A DNA stretch of 64,000 bases, taken from Heterohyrax brucei. Lineage: Eukaryota > Chordata > Mammalia > Hyracoidea > Procaviidae. The DNA lies in NCBI GenBank assembly GCA_028571685.1, contig CM053146.1:62405431-62469430 (forward strand), given 5' to 3'. Position numbers and translations under genes: made by a program. Below are positions 34,094-44,761 of this stretch, in pieces. Each line of letters starts with the position of its first letter. Positions within the stretch are counted from its first letter, which is position 1. The notes below the pieces were generated by a model, which was not told where the DNA came from, ran no database searches, and was given only the letters and a program-made list of their open reading frames with translations.

Positions 34094-34102
34094 AAGAAGG
34101 TC
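33986..34102. repeat. Duplicated (TG)n plus flank
   Basis: Two TG runs (about 21 and 69 bases), each ending in 'gaaacaagaaggtc' (34,008 and 34,089). One TG-flank unit was duplicated and then expanded. Confidence 0.95.
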
Positions 34103-34192
34103 CACAAAGGGATACAGCATCTGGTTTTGCCAAATTAACCCAACGTTTTGCAACCTCAGCTGCTAATTTTGAACAAAATATTTCTTTGTTGG

Positions 34193-34376
34193 AGGAGACT
34201 ATCCTGTTGTGTACTGTAAGATGTGTAGTAACATCTGTGGCCTGTATCCCATAAGTGGCAGTAGCGTGCCCTCTCCTTAACAGTTGTGACAACCAAAATT
34301 GTTTACAGAGATTGCCACATTGGTGGGGAGGGGGCACACAGGCGGGATGGCAAAATCACCCCCTGTTGAGAACCAC
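34193..34376 (-). mobile_element. MER20-like hAT-Charlie element
   Basis: Complement order of MER20: 'gtgtactgtaagatgtgtag', 'gttgtgacaaccaaaattgt', 'caccccctgttgagaaccac'. The end gagaaccactg is the terminal inverted repeat. Non-coding. Confidence 0.82.
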
Positions 34377-35379
34377 TGCATTAAACCAAGATCTATCCAC
34401 TGATTTAACTGGTGGAAAATCACGCCAGTGGAGTACCTTGGAAGACATGCATCTTGTGTAAGTCTAAGATTCTCAGATCTCCTCAATCTTCCGTTTCAAG
34501 GAGCATGACTCTGGTTAATTAATTGCCTGCTGCATTGTGAATTAGCATCTCTGTCTTATGCAGAGCTTCTTCTGCACTGATATCATTGTGTTCATTTCTA
34601 AAAGTCAGTTGTTTTCAAATACTAATAGAAAACAAAGCCTTGAGCAGCCTAAAAGTACTGTACAACATCTTCCTATAAAATTTGGGGGCTTTATTCCATA
34701 AAGTTTTACAGAATACTTCTTTTATAATTAAGTTTTTAGACTTAGCAAACAATAACCATATCTATTCTTCAGATTGTAAGTAATACTGGATATAAATTAC
34801 AGCTTTAAAAAACTTTCACTTAAAATGTAATTTAAATTGCTGCATTGAATGATTTTCTTTCCTCTTGAAGCCATTTTCTTTTGGTTCCAGAGAAAGTTCT
34901 CATTCCAGAGTGGAGTAATAGAACATGCTTTATTAAAACCTGTAATACAAAAATCAACTTATTTCTACTTACCGGTGTCCCGAAGTAAGTTCTACAGAAG
35001 AATATTGGTGAAATGTCTGAGAACTGGTGTTAGTGAGAACCCTAATGGGTTAATGTGCTATAGTTAAATTTCTAAAGCTTTCATGAAAGGAAGGAAAAAA
35101 AGAATGATTGGTGATATGAACAAACAAAATCTGTTATGCTTTTAACTATTCCTGGTCAATAGTCATGTAGAATCCCCTAAATTCTGATCCTGGCAAGAAG
35201 TAGTACAATGTTTGTGACGTGTGCAGACATTTTTGTTTGGCAAAACAGTATCATCTGTCTCATTAAATTAATAAAGGTATTGGAAGCATTGTTTTTATAG
35301 CTTTGTTAATGTTTAGTTTGGGTTTCATAGTTGTACAGTGATTAGAAGCATACAGAGATTATATCTACTTTAGTGATAA
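34377..35379. other. Unassigned, AT-rich sequence
   Basis: No element recognised; a frame at 34,849-35,067 lacks a domain. Confidence 0.35.
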
Positions 35380-35530
35380 GGGGCCTTGGTGACTCAGTGG
35401 TTATGCATCCAGCTGCTAACTGAAAGATTTTTGGTTCAAATCTACTGACTGCTTCACAGAAGAAAGATGTGGCAGTCTGTTTCCATAAACATAACAACCT
35501 GGGAAACCATAGAAGGCCATTCTGCTACAT
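35380..35530 (+). mobile_element. AfroSINE, long class, 3' truncated
   Basis: Head 'ggggccttggtgactcagtg', insert 'gatgtggcagtctgtttcca', body ends at 'ggccattctgctacat'. The RTE tail is lost. Confidence 0.88.
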
Positions 35531-35689
35531 ACAGTTTAGTGACTGTCAAACTGAGCGTGGAAGAGTAGGTAGACAGACCTCCAGACCACTTAGAAGAAAG
35601 GCAAGGTTTAAGGGCTGAAAAAGGTTAAAGTAAAGTGATTCTCCCTTTTCCATGTGTTAGGAGGTCTGATAAGTCCATAAACATAGCTG

Positions 35690-35860
35690 TTCTAAGTCCT
35701 ACCTACCTCACTGATGACTATCACTAGGGTCACCTTTGAAGTATACCCTTGGGGAGCTATGCACTGATGCCAGCTCCTAGTCCACCCTTCAAAGCAATTT
35801 TGGAACTTTTTTTAGGATGAGTTCACAAACTTAATTGGCAGTCCTCATAGGCTGGAAGGA
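35690..35860 (-). mobile_element. Mariner-derived fragment, single arm
   Basis: 'tcctagtccacccttcaaag' then 'ttttttaggatgagttcaca' and 'aacttaattggcagtcctca' match the left arm and inner end of the 21.8 kb element. The opposing arm is absent. Confidence 0.7.
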
Positions 35861-36061
35861 ATGACACATACTCCTGAAAGTCTCCAAATTCTGTGAAATC
35901 CATGATATATGTGCTTTTGCTTCACCCTAGTGATATTCCAGCTGACAGCACTTGGCTGCTGGCTTTTAGTGATGTTTTAATAAAAATTATTTAAGGCATC
36001 ACTAGGAGTCCAAGAGAATTTTTTTCCTATTAAATGTGTTCATTCATACGCAACTTGTAAG

Positions 36062-36252
36062 AATTCCGGTGACCCAGTGGTTAAGTACACAGCTGCTAAT
36101 CAACAGGTGGGCAGTTTGAATCTACCAGCTGCTCCCTGGGAGAAAGATGTGACAATCTGCTTCAGTAAAGACGACAGCATTGGAAACCTCGTGGGGAAGC
36201 TCTCCTTGGTCCTGTAGGATCACTGTGGGTTGGAATTGGTTCAGCAGTAAAA
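36062..36252 (+). mobile_element. AfroSINE, long class
   Basis: Head 'attccggtgacccagtggtt', insert 'gatgtgacaatctgcttcag', body 'ggaaacctcgtggggaagct', tail 'gtgggttggaattggttcag'. Confidence 0.9.
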
Positions 36253-36268
36253 AGCATACATTACACAA

Positions 36269-36482
36269 GAGTCCCAGAGTAGTGCAAATAGCTAAATGAC
36301 TGGCTACTGACCAAGAGGTTGGCGGTTTGATTCCATCCAAAATCACCTTGTAAGAAAATTCCTGGAGACCATCCAAAGTAATTAGCCATTGAAAACTCTA
36401 TGGGGCGCATTTCTACACTGACCCATCTGGGGTTGCCATGACTCAGAGCTGACTGAAGAAGAACTGCTTTGGTTTCTGGTTT
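36269..36482 (+). mobile_element. SINE, G class
   Basis: Head 'gagtcccagagtagtgcaaa', box B 'ggttggcggtttgattcc', 'attgaaaactctatggggcg', tail 'catgactcagagctgactg'. In tandem with the previous copy. Confidence 0.88.
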
Positions 36483-37107
36483 TATACACTACAAAAGCAT
36501 AAGAAGTGCAAGCCTTGCTGCATCATCAACATCCTTGAAGAGTAATGAATTAGTCTTTGAGATTAGAAATTTAGTCCTAATACTGAGGACCATAATAAAT
36601 CAATATTGTAAAGAATGAAGTGACTGGATCAGAATAATAAGAGGTGGAAGAAAAAATCGTAGGCTGAAAGGGTCATTTAAAAAAAAAAAAAAAAAAAGAG
36701 CTGTCAGGTCTGGCACTTTTTCTACCAAAGGGTGAAGATTTAAACCAGTCAAGACAGACATATTTATTTGCAAGTTAAGCTTTCCTAAGTGTGTCAATGA
36801 CTCATTAATTGTGCATTTTGTACAAGAGTTTATTGGCCAACTACCACATTCAAGGAACTATGGGAGCTACAGGGGAAATCCTCACACTTCCTATTGTTTA
36901 AGTAGGAAATTAATCAAGTTGCTTCTGGCACAGCAGGTTAAAGGCAAACCAGTGTATGTCTGGACCAACCATGTGTTAAAGAAGGTACTACATAATAGTA
37001 ATGGAAAGATTCCTCATTAAAGGATATTGTGGCCCTTGGAAAAAAAAAATTCTCTTAGTGCCTACCCTCACACCACTCGTGAAAATATCTGCAGAAGTAA
37101 TAACTAG
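36483..37107. other. Unassigned sequence with an A18 run
   Basis: A homopolymer of about 18 A at 36,680-36,697; nothing else recognised. Confidence 0.35.
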
Positions 37108-37262
37108 AAACCAAACCCACTGTCACTGAGTCAATTCCACTTCATAGTGGCTCTATAAGACAGGGTAGAACTCCCTCATAGGGTTCCTGAGGAATAGCTG
37201 ATAGATTTGAACTGCCAGCCTCTCGATGAGCAGCCAAGCTCTTAACCACTGTTAAGGGCTCC
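37108..37262 (-). mobile_element. AfroSINE, short class
   Basis: From 'aaaccaaacccactgtcact' to 'cttaaccactgttaagggct'. Head end shortened. Confidence 0.88.
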
Positions 37263-37273
37263 TCAAAAAAGAA

Positions 37274-37843
37274 AGGAGTTAAATTTTAAAAAAATAAAAT
37301 ATGTAGATTAACTCAAAGCAAAAATAGGTACTTCTCTTTTTCCTTTCATACTGTAATAGTCATTTTTATTTGTTATTATTGTACTGTAGATGAAAGTTTA
37401 CAGAACAAACTAGCTGCTCATTAAATACTTGTACCCATACTGTTTTATGAGGTTGTTTACCAACTGCAAAACATAACAGTATTCTCCCTTCTTGACCTTG
37501 GATTCCCCATTACCTTTCTTGTCACCTCCCTCCTTACAGTCCTTGCACATGGGCTGCTGTGCCCCTCTAGTCTTGTTTTATAGGCCTGTGTAATCTTTGG
37601 CTGAAGGGTGAACCTTATCACTGACTTTATTACTGAACTAAAAAGGTATCTGGTGGCCATACTCTCAGGGTTTCTCCAGTCTTTGTTAGGCTAGTGTGTT
37701 ATTTTGTGTGTGTGTGAGAGTTACGATTTTGCTCTACACATTTCTGCTCAGTCTGGTGATACCAGCACTTACTGAAGATAGGAAAAGAACTGTCTAGGTA
37801 AAAGTTGTGAAAGAAAGAAACAGATTGGCTGGTTTGACAGAAG
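37274..37843. repeat. Left copy of an imperfect direct repeat, split by an L1 piece
   Basis: Two blocks, 37,274-37,320 ('ggagttaaattttaaaa') and 37,775-37,843 ('aagataggaaaagaactgtc' ... 'gattggctggtttgaca'), correspond in order to 39,151-39,275. An L1 3' end lies between the blocks. Confidence 0.65.
37350..37765 (-). mobile_element. L1 3' UTR fragment
   Basis: Complement wording 'gtactgtagatgaaagttta', 'cttgcacatgggctgctgtg' and 'ggctgaagggtgaaccttat' matches the 3' end of an elephant-type L1 I recall, of a different subfamily from 50.6 kb. Confidence 0.65.
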
Positions 37844-37852
37844 GGATTTGTT

Positions 37853-39140
37853 TGTTGTTGTTAGGTGCCATTGAGTCAGTTGTAACTCATAGGAACTGTT
37901 TGAACAACAGAACTGCCTAATCCGGTACCGTGTCCACAAGTGTTTAAGTCTGTCTTTGTGGCCACCGTATCAATCCCTCTTGTCAAGGGTCTTCCTCTTT
38001 TTCACTGACCCTCCACTCTACCAAGCATGATGTCCGTCTCCAGGGACTGATCCCTTCTGACAGTATGTCCAAAGTAAGATGCAGTCTTGCCATCTTGCTT
38101 CCAAGGAACACTCTGGTTATACTTCTTCCAGAGTGGATCTGTTTGTTCTTTTAGCGCTACATGGTACATTCAACATTCTTCTCCAACACCACAATTCAAA
38201 GACATCTGTTTTGCAGTCTGCTTTGTTCATTGTCTAGCTTTTGCATGCCTATGATGCAATTGAAAATACCATGGCTTGAGTTGCTCACACCATCGTCTTC
38301 AAGATGACATCTTTTCAATATTTTAAAAAGATCCTTTGCAGCAGATTTTCCAAGTGTGATGCATGTTTTGATTTCTTGACTGCTGCTTCTGTGGGCACTG
38401 ATTGTGGAACCAAGTAAAATGAAATCCTTGGCAACCTCAATCCTTTCTCCACTTATGACAGTGTTGCTTACTGGTCCAACTGTGAGAATTTTTGGTTTTT
38501 TGATGGTGAGGTGCAATCCACATTGAAGGCTATGGTCCTTGATCTTCATCAGTAAATGTTTCAAATCTTCTTCACTTCCAGCAAGTAAGGTGATGTCACC
38601 TGCATCACGTAGGTTGTTAATGAGTTGTCCTCCAATCCTGATGCTTCATTCTTCATATAATCCAGATTCTCAGATTATTTGTTCAGCAAACAGATTGAAA
38701 AGCTATGGTGAAAGGATACAACTCTGACACACACCTTTCCTGATTTTAAACCATCTCCTTGTTCTATTTGCACGACTGCCTCTTGTTCCATATACAGATT
38801 CCTTAAGAGCACAACTAAGTGTTCTAGAGTTCCCATTTCACGAAATGTTAGCCATAATTTGTTATGAACCACACAGTCAAATGCTTTTGCATAGTCAGTG
38901 AAACACAGGTAAACATCTTTCTGGTATTCTCTGCTTTCAGCCAAGATCCATCTGACATCAGCAATGATATTCCTGGTTCCATGTCCTCTTCTGAATCCAG
39001 CTTGAATTTCTGGAAGTTCCCTGTCAATATGCTGTTGCAGTTGCTTTTGAATGATCTTGAACAAAATTTTATTTGCGTGTGGTATTATTGATACTGTTTG
39101 GTAGTTTCTGCATTTTGGTGGATCACCTTTGTTTTAAAGA
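37853..39140 (-). mobile_element. RTE (BovB-like) LINE, 3' part of ORF2 and 3' end
   Basis: 5'-truncated copy running on the minus strand. Its 3' end is at 37,853 with 'tgttgttgttaggtgccatt', identical in kind to the SINE tails. The 3' UTR and C-terminal region follow to about 38,200, then reverse transcriptase to about 39,140. BovB-like phrases include FTDYAKAFDCVVHNKLW and QAGFRRGHGTRNII. Imperfect direct repeats lie on both sides. Confidence 0.9.
38196..39140 (-). pseudogene. RTE reverse transcriptase relic
   Basis: The fragment 39,064-38,675 (129 codons) holds RT motifs: GFRRGHGTRN and the first catalytic Asp in FTDYAKAFD. Upstream, in the same frame before the first Met, the wording DPPKCRNYQ fits the family. 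After a frameshift, 38,627-38,196 continues with NNLRDAGDITLLAGSEEDL and KDFILLGSTIS. The YADD active-site box is DAGD here (38,595-38,606): Tyr to Asp and the first Asp to Gly. With the frameshifts this copy cannot make active enzyme. Confidence 0.88.
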
Positions 39141-39150
39141 CAGGAGGAAC

Positions 39151-39275
39151 AGGAAGTTAAATTTTAAAAGGTTGTAAATTAAGTGAAATCAAATGCAAGT
39201 AAATGCTTAAGATAGGAAAAAGACTTTGTAACTAAAAGTTACAGAAGAAATAAAATGATTGGCTTGACAATGCAA
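39151..39275. repeat. Right copy of the imperfect direct repeat
   Basis: 'ggaagttaaattttaaaagg' ... 'aagataggaaaaagactttg' ... 'tgattggcttgaca' mirrors in order the split copy at 37,274-37,843. Confidence 0.65.
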
Positions 39276-39329
39276 AAAAAAATCAAAGTTTGTTACAGAG
39301 AATATCAAACAAAGGGAAACAAAACTGAA

Positions 39330-39800
39330 AATATTTACAACAGACTCTGAGGACTAAAATCTTTAATATATATATATTTTGAATGCTTACTAATCAACAA
39401 AGCGTGTCTTCTAATAGAAAGTTGGCAAATATCTTGAATAAACAAGGAACTTAAAATTACACATATGGACATTAGAAAAGTGTACCCTTTCTAAATATGG
39501 AAGAAAAGATAATGTAAACACAGCTGAGATAAAATATTTCACACAGTTTGTCAGTAATTAAACATACTCTGTCCTGGTGAAACAGACTTTAAAAAGGGAT
39601 ATTCAGTTGCTGTGGAGAGTGTGCCCTGGAAAACAGTTTCTGGAAGATAATTAGGTGATGTGTGCCAAATACCTTAAAAATATTTGTACCCTTTTGACAC
39701 ATTAACTACAGGAATTTATGGTATGAAAATAATCATCAGTTTGCACAAAGATTTATATAAAAGGATAATTACTGAAACTTAGAAAAGCACAGAAATAAAG
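39330..39800 (+). mobile_element. Old L1 (L1M/HAL1-type) fragment
   Basis: 'ttgtacccttttgacacatt' then 'aactacaggaatttatggta' and 'tttgcacaaagatttatata' follow the L1 ORF2 3' region. Confidence 0.5.
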
Positions 39801-40407
39801 TGTAAGTAGAAAAAAAAAGAACATGAAGAAGATACTACAATTTGGTACACCTTATACCAAAAATAGATATTTATTCGGATATGGATATACCTTCCTGGCA
39901 AAAAACACTTCTGCCAAAACTACCGTGTGTGGTCATTACACTGACATACAAGCATATAAAAGAAAGACTAGAAGGAAATATTTCAGGATGCTAAGTAGCA
40001 ATCTTCAGATCATGGATTTTGGTTGACTTTTATTTTCTTCTTTATAAATGGCTATATATTTCAAGTCTTCTATAACATTTCTTTCATTAGCAAAAGTAAT
40101 AAACATAATAAGAATAGAAATGCACAGATTTTCAAAGGACCTCACAGGGAATAAAACCTAACTGGCAAAGATTGCATCTAGATTCGTATTTGTGAAGTGG
40201 GAGGTAAGGGTGTTGAGAATGGAATTCAGATTTGGCATTTTTAGGCTCTGCTGGGAGATCCATTTCTTTCAGAAGAAAATTTCCAGGAAGAATTGGAGAT
40301 TTAACTGCATCCTCTGCCTGTATCTCAGCCCCTATTAGGGATGGATACCTGTCAGGTCCTTCTGCGTTCTTGCTCGTATTCTAAAGCAAGTTGAGTTTTT
40401 GATTTGC
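39801..40407. other. Unassigned sequence
   Basis: No repeat or exon recognised. Frame 39,823-40,026 (67 codons) shows no domain. Confidence 0.35.
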
Positions 40408-40699
40408 TTGTTGTTAGCTACCATCAAGTTAGCCCAACTCTTGGAGCCCCCATATGTTATGGAATCAGACTGTTGAGATACATAGACTTTTCACTGGCTG
40501 GTTTTTAGTAACAGACCACAAGACCTTTCTTCCTAGTGTATTAGTCTGGAAGCTCACTGACACCTATCCAGCATCATAGCAATGTGCAAGTCTCTTACAG
40601 ACTGGTGGTGGTTATGCTGGAGATTCAGTGGCTTGGAATAAAATCTGGATCTCCCTCATGGAAGGCAAGAGCTTCTGCCACTGAACCACCACTGCGGTC
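40408..40699 (-). mobile_element. Gly-class SINE, full length
   Basis: Complement order: tail 'ttgttgttagctaccatcaa', 'caagacctttcttcctagtg', 'cagcatcatagcaatgtgca', 'tctggatctccctcatggaa', head 'ttctgccactgaaccaccac'. The head end is the complement of a tRNA-Gly-like box A (gtggttcagtggcag). Confidence 0.88.
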
Positions 40700-41064
40700 T
40701 CTAATTTACTTAGCTGCAGTTCATTTAGCTATATTATCTAGATGAGCATTCTAAGAGGAAGTCCTGTAGATGAATGTCCTCAAGACAATCAGAAGCTGTG
40801 TTCTTGGTAGTGTCCAGCATCACAGTGGCTTTTCATTTTTAGGGGACATCCTTTTTCCTGATTAGCCTCTCTGAGTTTTGGTATCCTGAAGACATTTTCA
40901 TGGATTTAAAAAAAAAAAAAATTATTTTTCAAGTCTGGATGTAGCCCCATTCTGCTAGTATCTAAAATACAAAGGCTTCCTTTTTTTAACCTACTTTTGT
41001 TTAATGAAACTCGAGAGAGCCACTGCTAAGGTTAATTACATGTAGTGGAGAAATAGCTGTGTGA
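40700..41064. other. Unassigned sequence
   Basis: Contains an A13 run near 40,910. Nothing else recognised. Confidence 0.3.
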
Positions 41065-41175
41065 CCTTAGGCAAGTAACTGCAGATTTCAGAGCCTCGTT
41101 TGTCCTCTTGTGTAAAGTGATGGGTGGGCTGCATCCGTGAGGTCCCTCAGTTTTAAAGTTCCTAGGACACTTCTT
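41065..41175 (+). mobile_element. MIR SINE, partial
   Basis: 'tgtgaccttaggcaagtaac' is the MIR core, followed by 'cctcgtttgtcctcttgtgt' then aaagtgatggg. Confidence 0.7.
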
Positions 41176-41783
41176 GTCTGAAAGAGTTGATGCTGTGTTT
41201 GACCATTCTGAGGGCAAAGAGCTTGACATTTCTAGGAACTGATGGAAGGCCAGTCCTGCAACTCCAGTAAAGGAAGAACACAGTGAAGTGGCTGTAGAAG
41301 AGGACTGAGGTGGCCTCGCCCGCTCATGTACATCTTGAAAGATAAGGGAAGTGATTGAAAGAATTTAAGAGACTGTGTAATATTTGCTTTACATCACTTG
41401 TCAGGACATCCGATTCACCTTGCACAAGAACACTACAGTGCACGGTTCTATCTTCAACAATTTTTTCTTTCCTGATTAATGTGTTAAAAAAAAAATTATC
41501 CAAAATATACGAGGACAAAAAAGAAACCCTGTAGAGTGAAAATAAACTCTAGAACGACAGCTGATTCCCAGTCACCTGTTCTTAGAGCCAGCTTCTTGTA
41601 TATCCATAAAGAAATGTTCTAGGGATATGAAAGTATGCACATATTCTTGATTGTTCTAAGACAGTAGCGTACTGTTCATTTTGGTTATCCTTCACTTTTG
41701 GCTTGGCTTCTTTTTTGTTAACATAGCAATATAGCTTGAAGATTATGAATATGTATTACCAGTCCCCTATTGATAAGTATGAG
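41176..41783. other. Unassigned sequence
   Basis: No element recognised. Confidence 0.3.
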
Positions 41784-41816
41784 GGCAGTGATGGTTCAAT
41801 GGTAGAGTTCTCATTT
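41784..41816 (+). mobile_element. Gly-class SINE head fragment
   Basis: 'gggcagtgatggttcaatgg' then tagagttctcatt is the tRNA-Gly-like 5' end alone. RTE sequence of the opposite strand begins at once. Confidence 0.7.
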
Positions 41817-42415
41817 CTATGCCATTCCTTTTCAACTGGTCATTCCTGGCATAGTAGACCATATGATTGTCCTATTCCGTATGGCCATTACTGGTCCCTT
41901 TCAGCTCACTAATGCCTAGGATATCAATCTTTTATACATTCCATTTCATTTTTGATGACTTTGAATTTTCCTACATCCATACTGTGTCCATGCCATGTTC
42001 CAGTTGTTAATGGATGTTTGCAGCTGTTTCTTCTCATTTTGAGTTATGTCGCATCAGCAGAGGAAGGTCCTGAATGCTTGACTCTGTCCACATCATAAGG
42101 TTGACACTACTTTGAGGAGGCAGCTCTTTGCCAGCTGTCTTTTCACTACCTTCCAATCTGAGGAGCTGAGCTTCCAGCACTGTATCAGACAACATTCTGC
42201 TACTATTCATAAGGTTTTCACTAGTCAGTTTTTTTTTCAGAAGACCACCAGGCTCTTCTTCCTAGTCTGTCTTAGTGTAGAAGCTCTGCTGAAACCTCTC
42301 CTCCATAGATGACCCTGCTGGGACTTGAAATACTGGTGGCATAGCTTCAGGCATCACAGCCACATATATGCCATCACAGCACAGCAAAGTGACAGACGAG
42401 TGGTGGATATTTACT
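41817..42415 (-). mobile_element. RTE LINE 5' region and start of endonuclease
   Basis: On the minus strand 41,990-41,870 gives KFKVIKNEMECIK and, after a one-base shift, IDILGISELKGTSNG, matching the RTE/BovB endonuclease N-terminus (..DILGISELKW..). The Glu of SEL is the conserved endonuclease acid. Sequence from 42,415 down to about 42,000 is the 5' UTR. The copy stops after the first part of the endonuclease, so it is 3'-truncated or rearranged, unusual for a LINE. Confidence 0.8.
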
Positions 42416-44761
42416 ATAGAAAGAGTGGTATAGAGGGAAAAACCAAAATATTTTAAAGAAGTTGGACTCAATGTCACTGCGAATGTACATAGATTTAAGA
42501 TTCTAAATAATTTGTGCTTAATTTTTTCTATGCATGTTATGTATAAATACACATAATTTTCTCTTACTCTTCTTCGTTATAAATATTTTTTCAGGTCATC
42601 AGATATTCTCTGAGACTGGAGCATGATTCTTTGACTGATTAGTACCTGTGGCTTTACTATAACTTACACTGCATCTCTCATTATTTCCATAGGATGCAGT
42701 TCTAAAAGCAAGAATCTGGATCGTATTTCCAGTTGTGAAGTAATCTGCACTCTGTCCAGTGGCCTGTCCATCTCTCTTTATGGTCTGTTGTGTTCATCCT
42801 CCTGCCTTCTTCTGTCTTTACCAATCTGAAAGTTAAAAAGCTAAATCTTTTGATGTCCATTTATTTGAGTGAAGTTACACCTTGTTCATAAATACATGTT
42901 TCTATTTTTACTTTTTTTTTTTTTTGGTTAATTCCCATTTTCTAATGTTCCACTGGAATATTAGTGTTATTCTGATTGATGTAAAGAACTTTTTTTTTCC
43001 TTGTCTGCAGAGCACTAGCCAGCAATGGCTTAACTAGGGGAATAAGAAGGATGAGATTGTACTGGGTGACACTGTCACAGGGGCTGACAACAAAATGACT
43101 ATCAAACTTTGGTGCAGTGTCTCAGCAGAAATCTATTACTCTTTAATAAAAATGGCCTTATAATTAGTTATAAGGACAGTTTTTTTTCTTAAGCCCAGCT
43201 TACATGTATCAATCTATGAGGCTGAACTCTATGCTAGTTTACTTTTTGAACTTTGTGATGTGCCGCAGTCAGTGCTGTCATTGCCGTGCGGTTATTGTAA
43301 CACTTCAGTCTCAGTAGCTTCATCTGCACACACCACAAGAGCAGGCTCTTGGCTGCTAGTGTTTTTACAGGCACTGATTTGGTCAAATTTTCTTGTGTTT
43401 CAGACACAGTATCGTGGTAAATTACAATAACTTTTTTCAAGAATGAAATAGTAATTAAAAGTAGAAAAATCAGACAAGGTTTCTACTCATTTACTAACAA
43501 TATTGTAACTAGTAATATTGTGGTTTGATAGAGAAAAATTTTACAAAATAATTTTGTTAGTATTCATATGATCTGTAAAATATAAAATTTAAACGGTTTA
43601 CAATTGTGTACAATGAATATTACTGTGTATTATTCTGTGATTAAAATTGATAATAAACTTACATGTCTAACAATTTTTAATTGTGAAACTTTATGATAAT
43701 TAATAATTAATAATTTAATACATGAAATAGGGAAATGCTATTTCTTGATATATGTTTAGAAATATAACTTATATCTTTAATTCAGTTTTTTTTTTTTTTT
43801 TTTACATTTCAGTCTTTTGAAAATCTTTAAAAACATCACTGACTGGCAAATGTATATCTGACTTTAATGAAATTTTCAGGGTTTAAGTTTGAATTAAGGA
43901 TTAAAAAGTGACATGTTAGAAAATTTTGATTTTGGTGAAGTCGTTCAGAAGTTCACAGCTTTGAAGGCCACAAAAGGAAAGTTCTGATTTAATCAAGATA
44001 TTCACTAAGTGTTGAAATGCTTGTGTATTTATTGCTGGTTATTTTTATGGCATTATTTCATTCATAAGTATATTTCTATATGCATTTGTCTGTAACTTCT
44101 ACATTATTTGAGCTATTGTTGATAATGCAAACCTAATGCATTAATGTACCATAAATCTAACTGTAAACTTTAACATTAAAATTAATATGATTTTGATGTA
44201 GTTCTTAAACATTTTTACTTTGAATTCCAGTGTTTGCTTGCCATATTTTCACTTTAACCACATGAAACTACATAAATGTAAATACATTTAGACTGTGGAT
44301 TTGACACTGTAATTTAAAGGTGTAGTTTTAATTTTGCTAGTTTATGTCACTACTACTGACATTACATTCAGTGATATGTGTGAATTACAATATACAAGCA
44401 ACATCAGTACCAAGTAAATAAATTACTAAGGATTCTACATCATCTGGTATGGAAGGACATCCAACAGGAACGGGCATGATACCGTGAATTACCACACCAG
44501 GTAACACCAACCCTGGTGACACATTGGTAGCCAGACAAATAGTCCAATCTATAAACAACTTTTACCAATTAACTTAACATACACTTATTATTTTCCACAT
44601 GTTTGAAGTGGGACTGGCTACCTTTAGTTTGGGAGACTCTCTTCATTTCTATTATACTGAAGAAATCGCTAGGGATGAGGGAGAAGACTTTGAAGTTCCT
44701 TTGGCTTTAATGTAGTGGTTGCCAATATTATTCTAAAATTCACAAAATAATATTGTATGAT
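42416..44761. other. AT-rich stretch without recognised elements
   Basis: Strongly AT-rich from 43,440 to 44,430, with T-runs at 42,910 and 43,785. Phrases 'actgggtgacactgtcacag' (43,060) and 'caccaaccctggtgacac' (44,505) recall a repeat family I cannot name, possibly one broken element. No gene seen. Confidence 0.4.

Noticed and set aside
33677..34337. Frames of 60-160 codons with long His-Thr or Cys-Val runs.
   Set aside because: They are translations of the TG/CA microsatellite.
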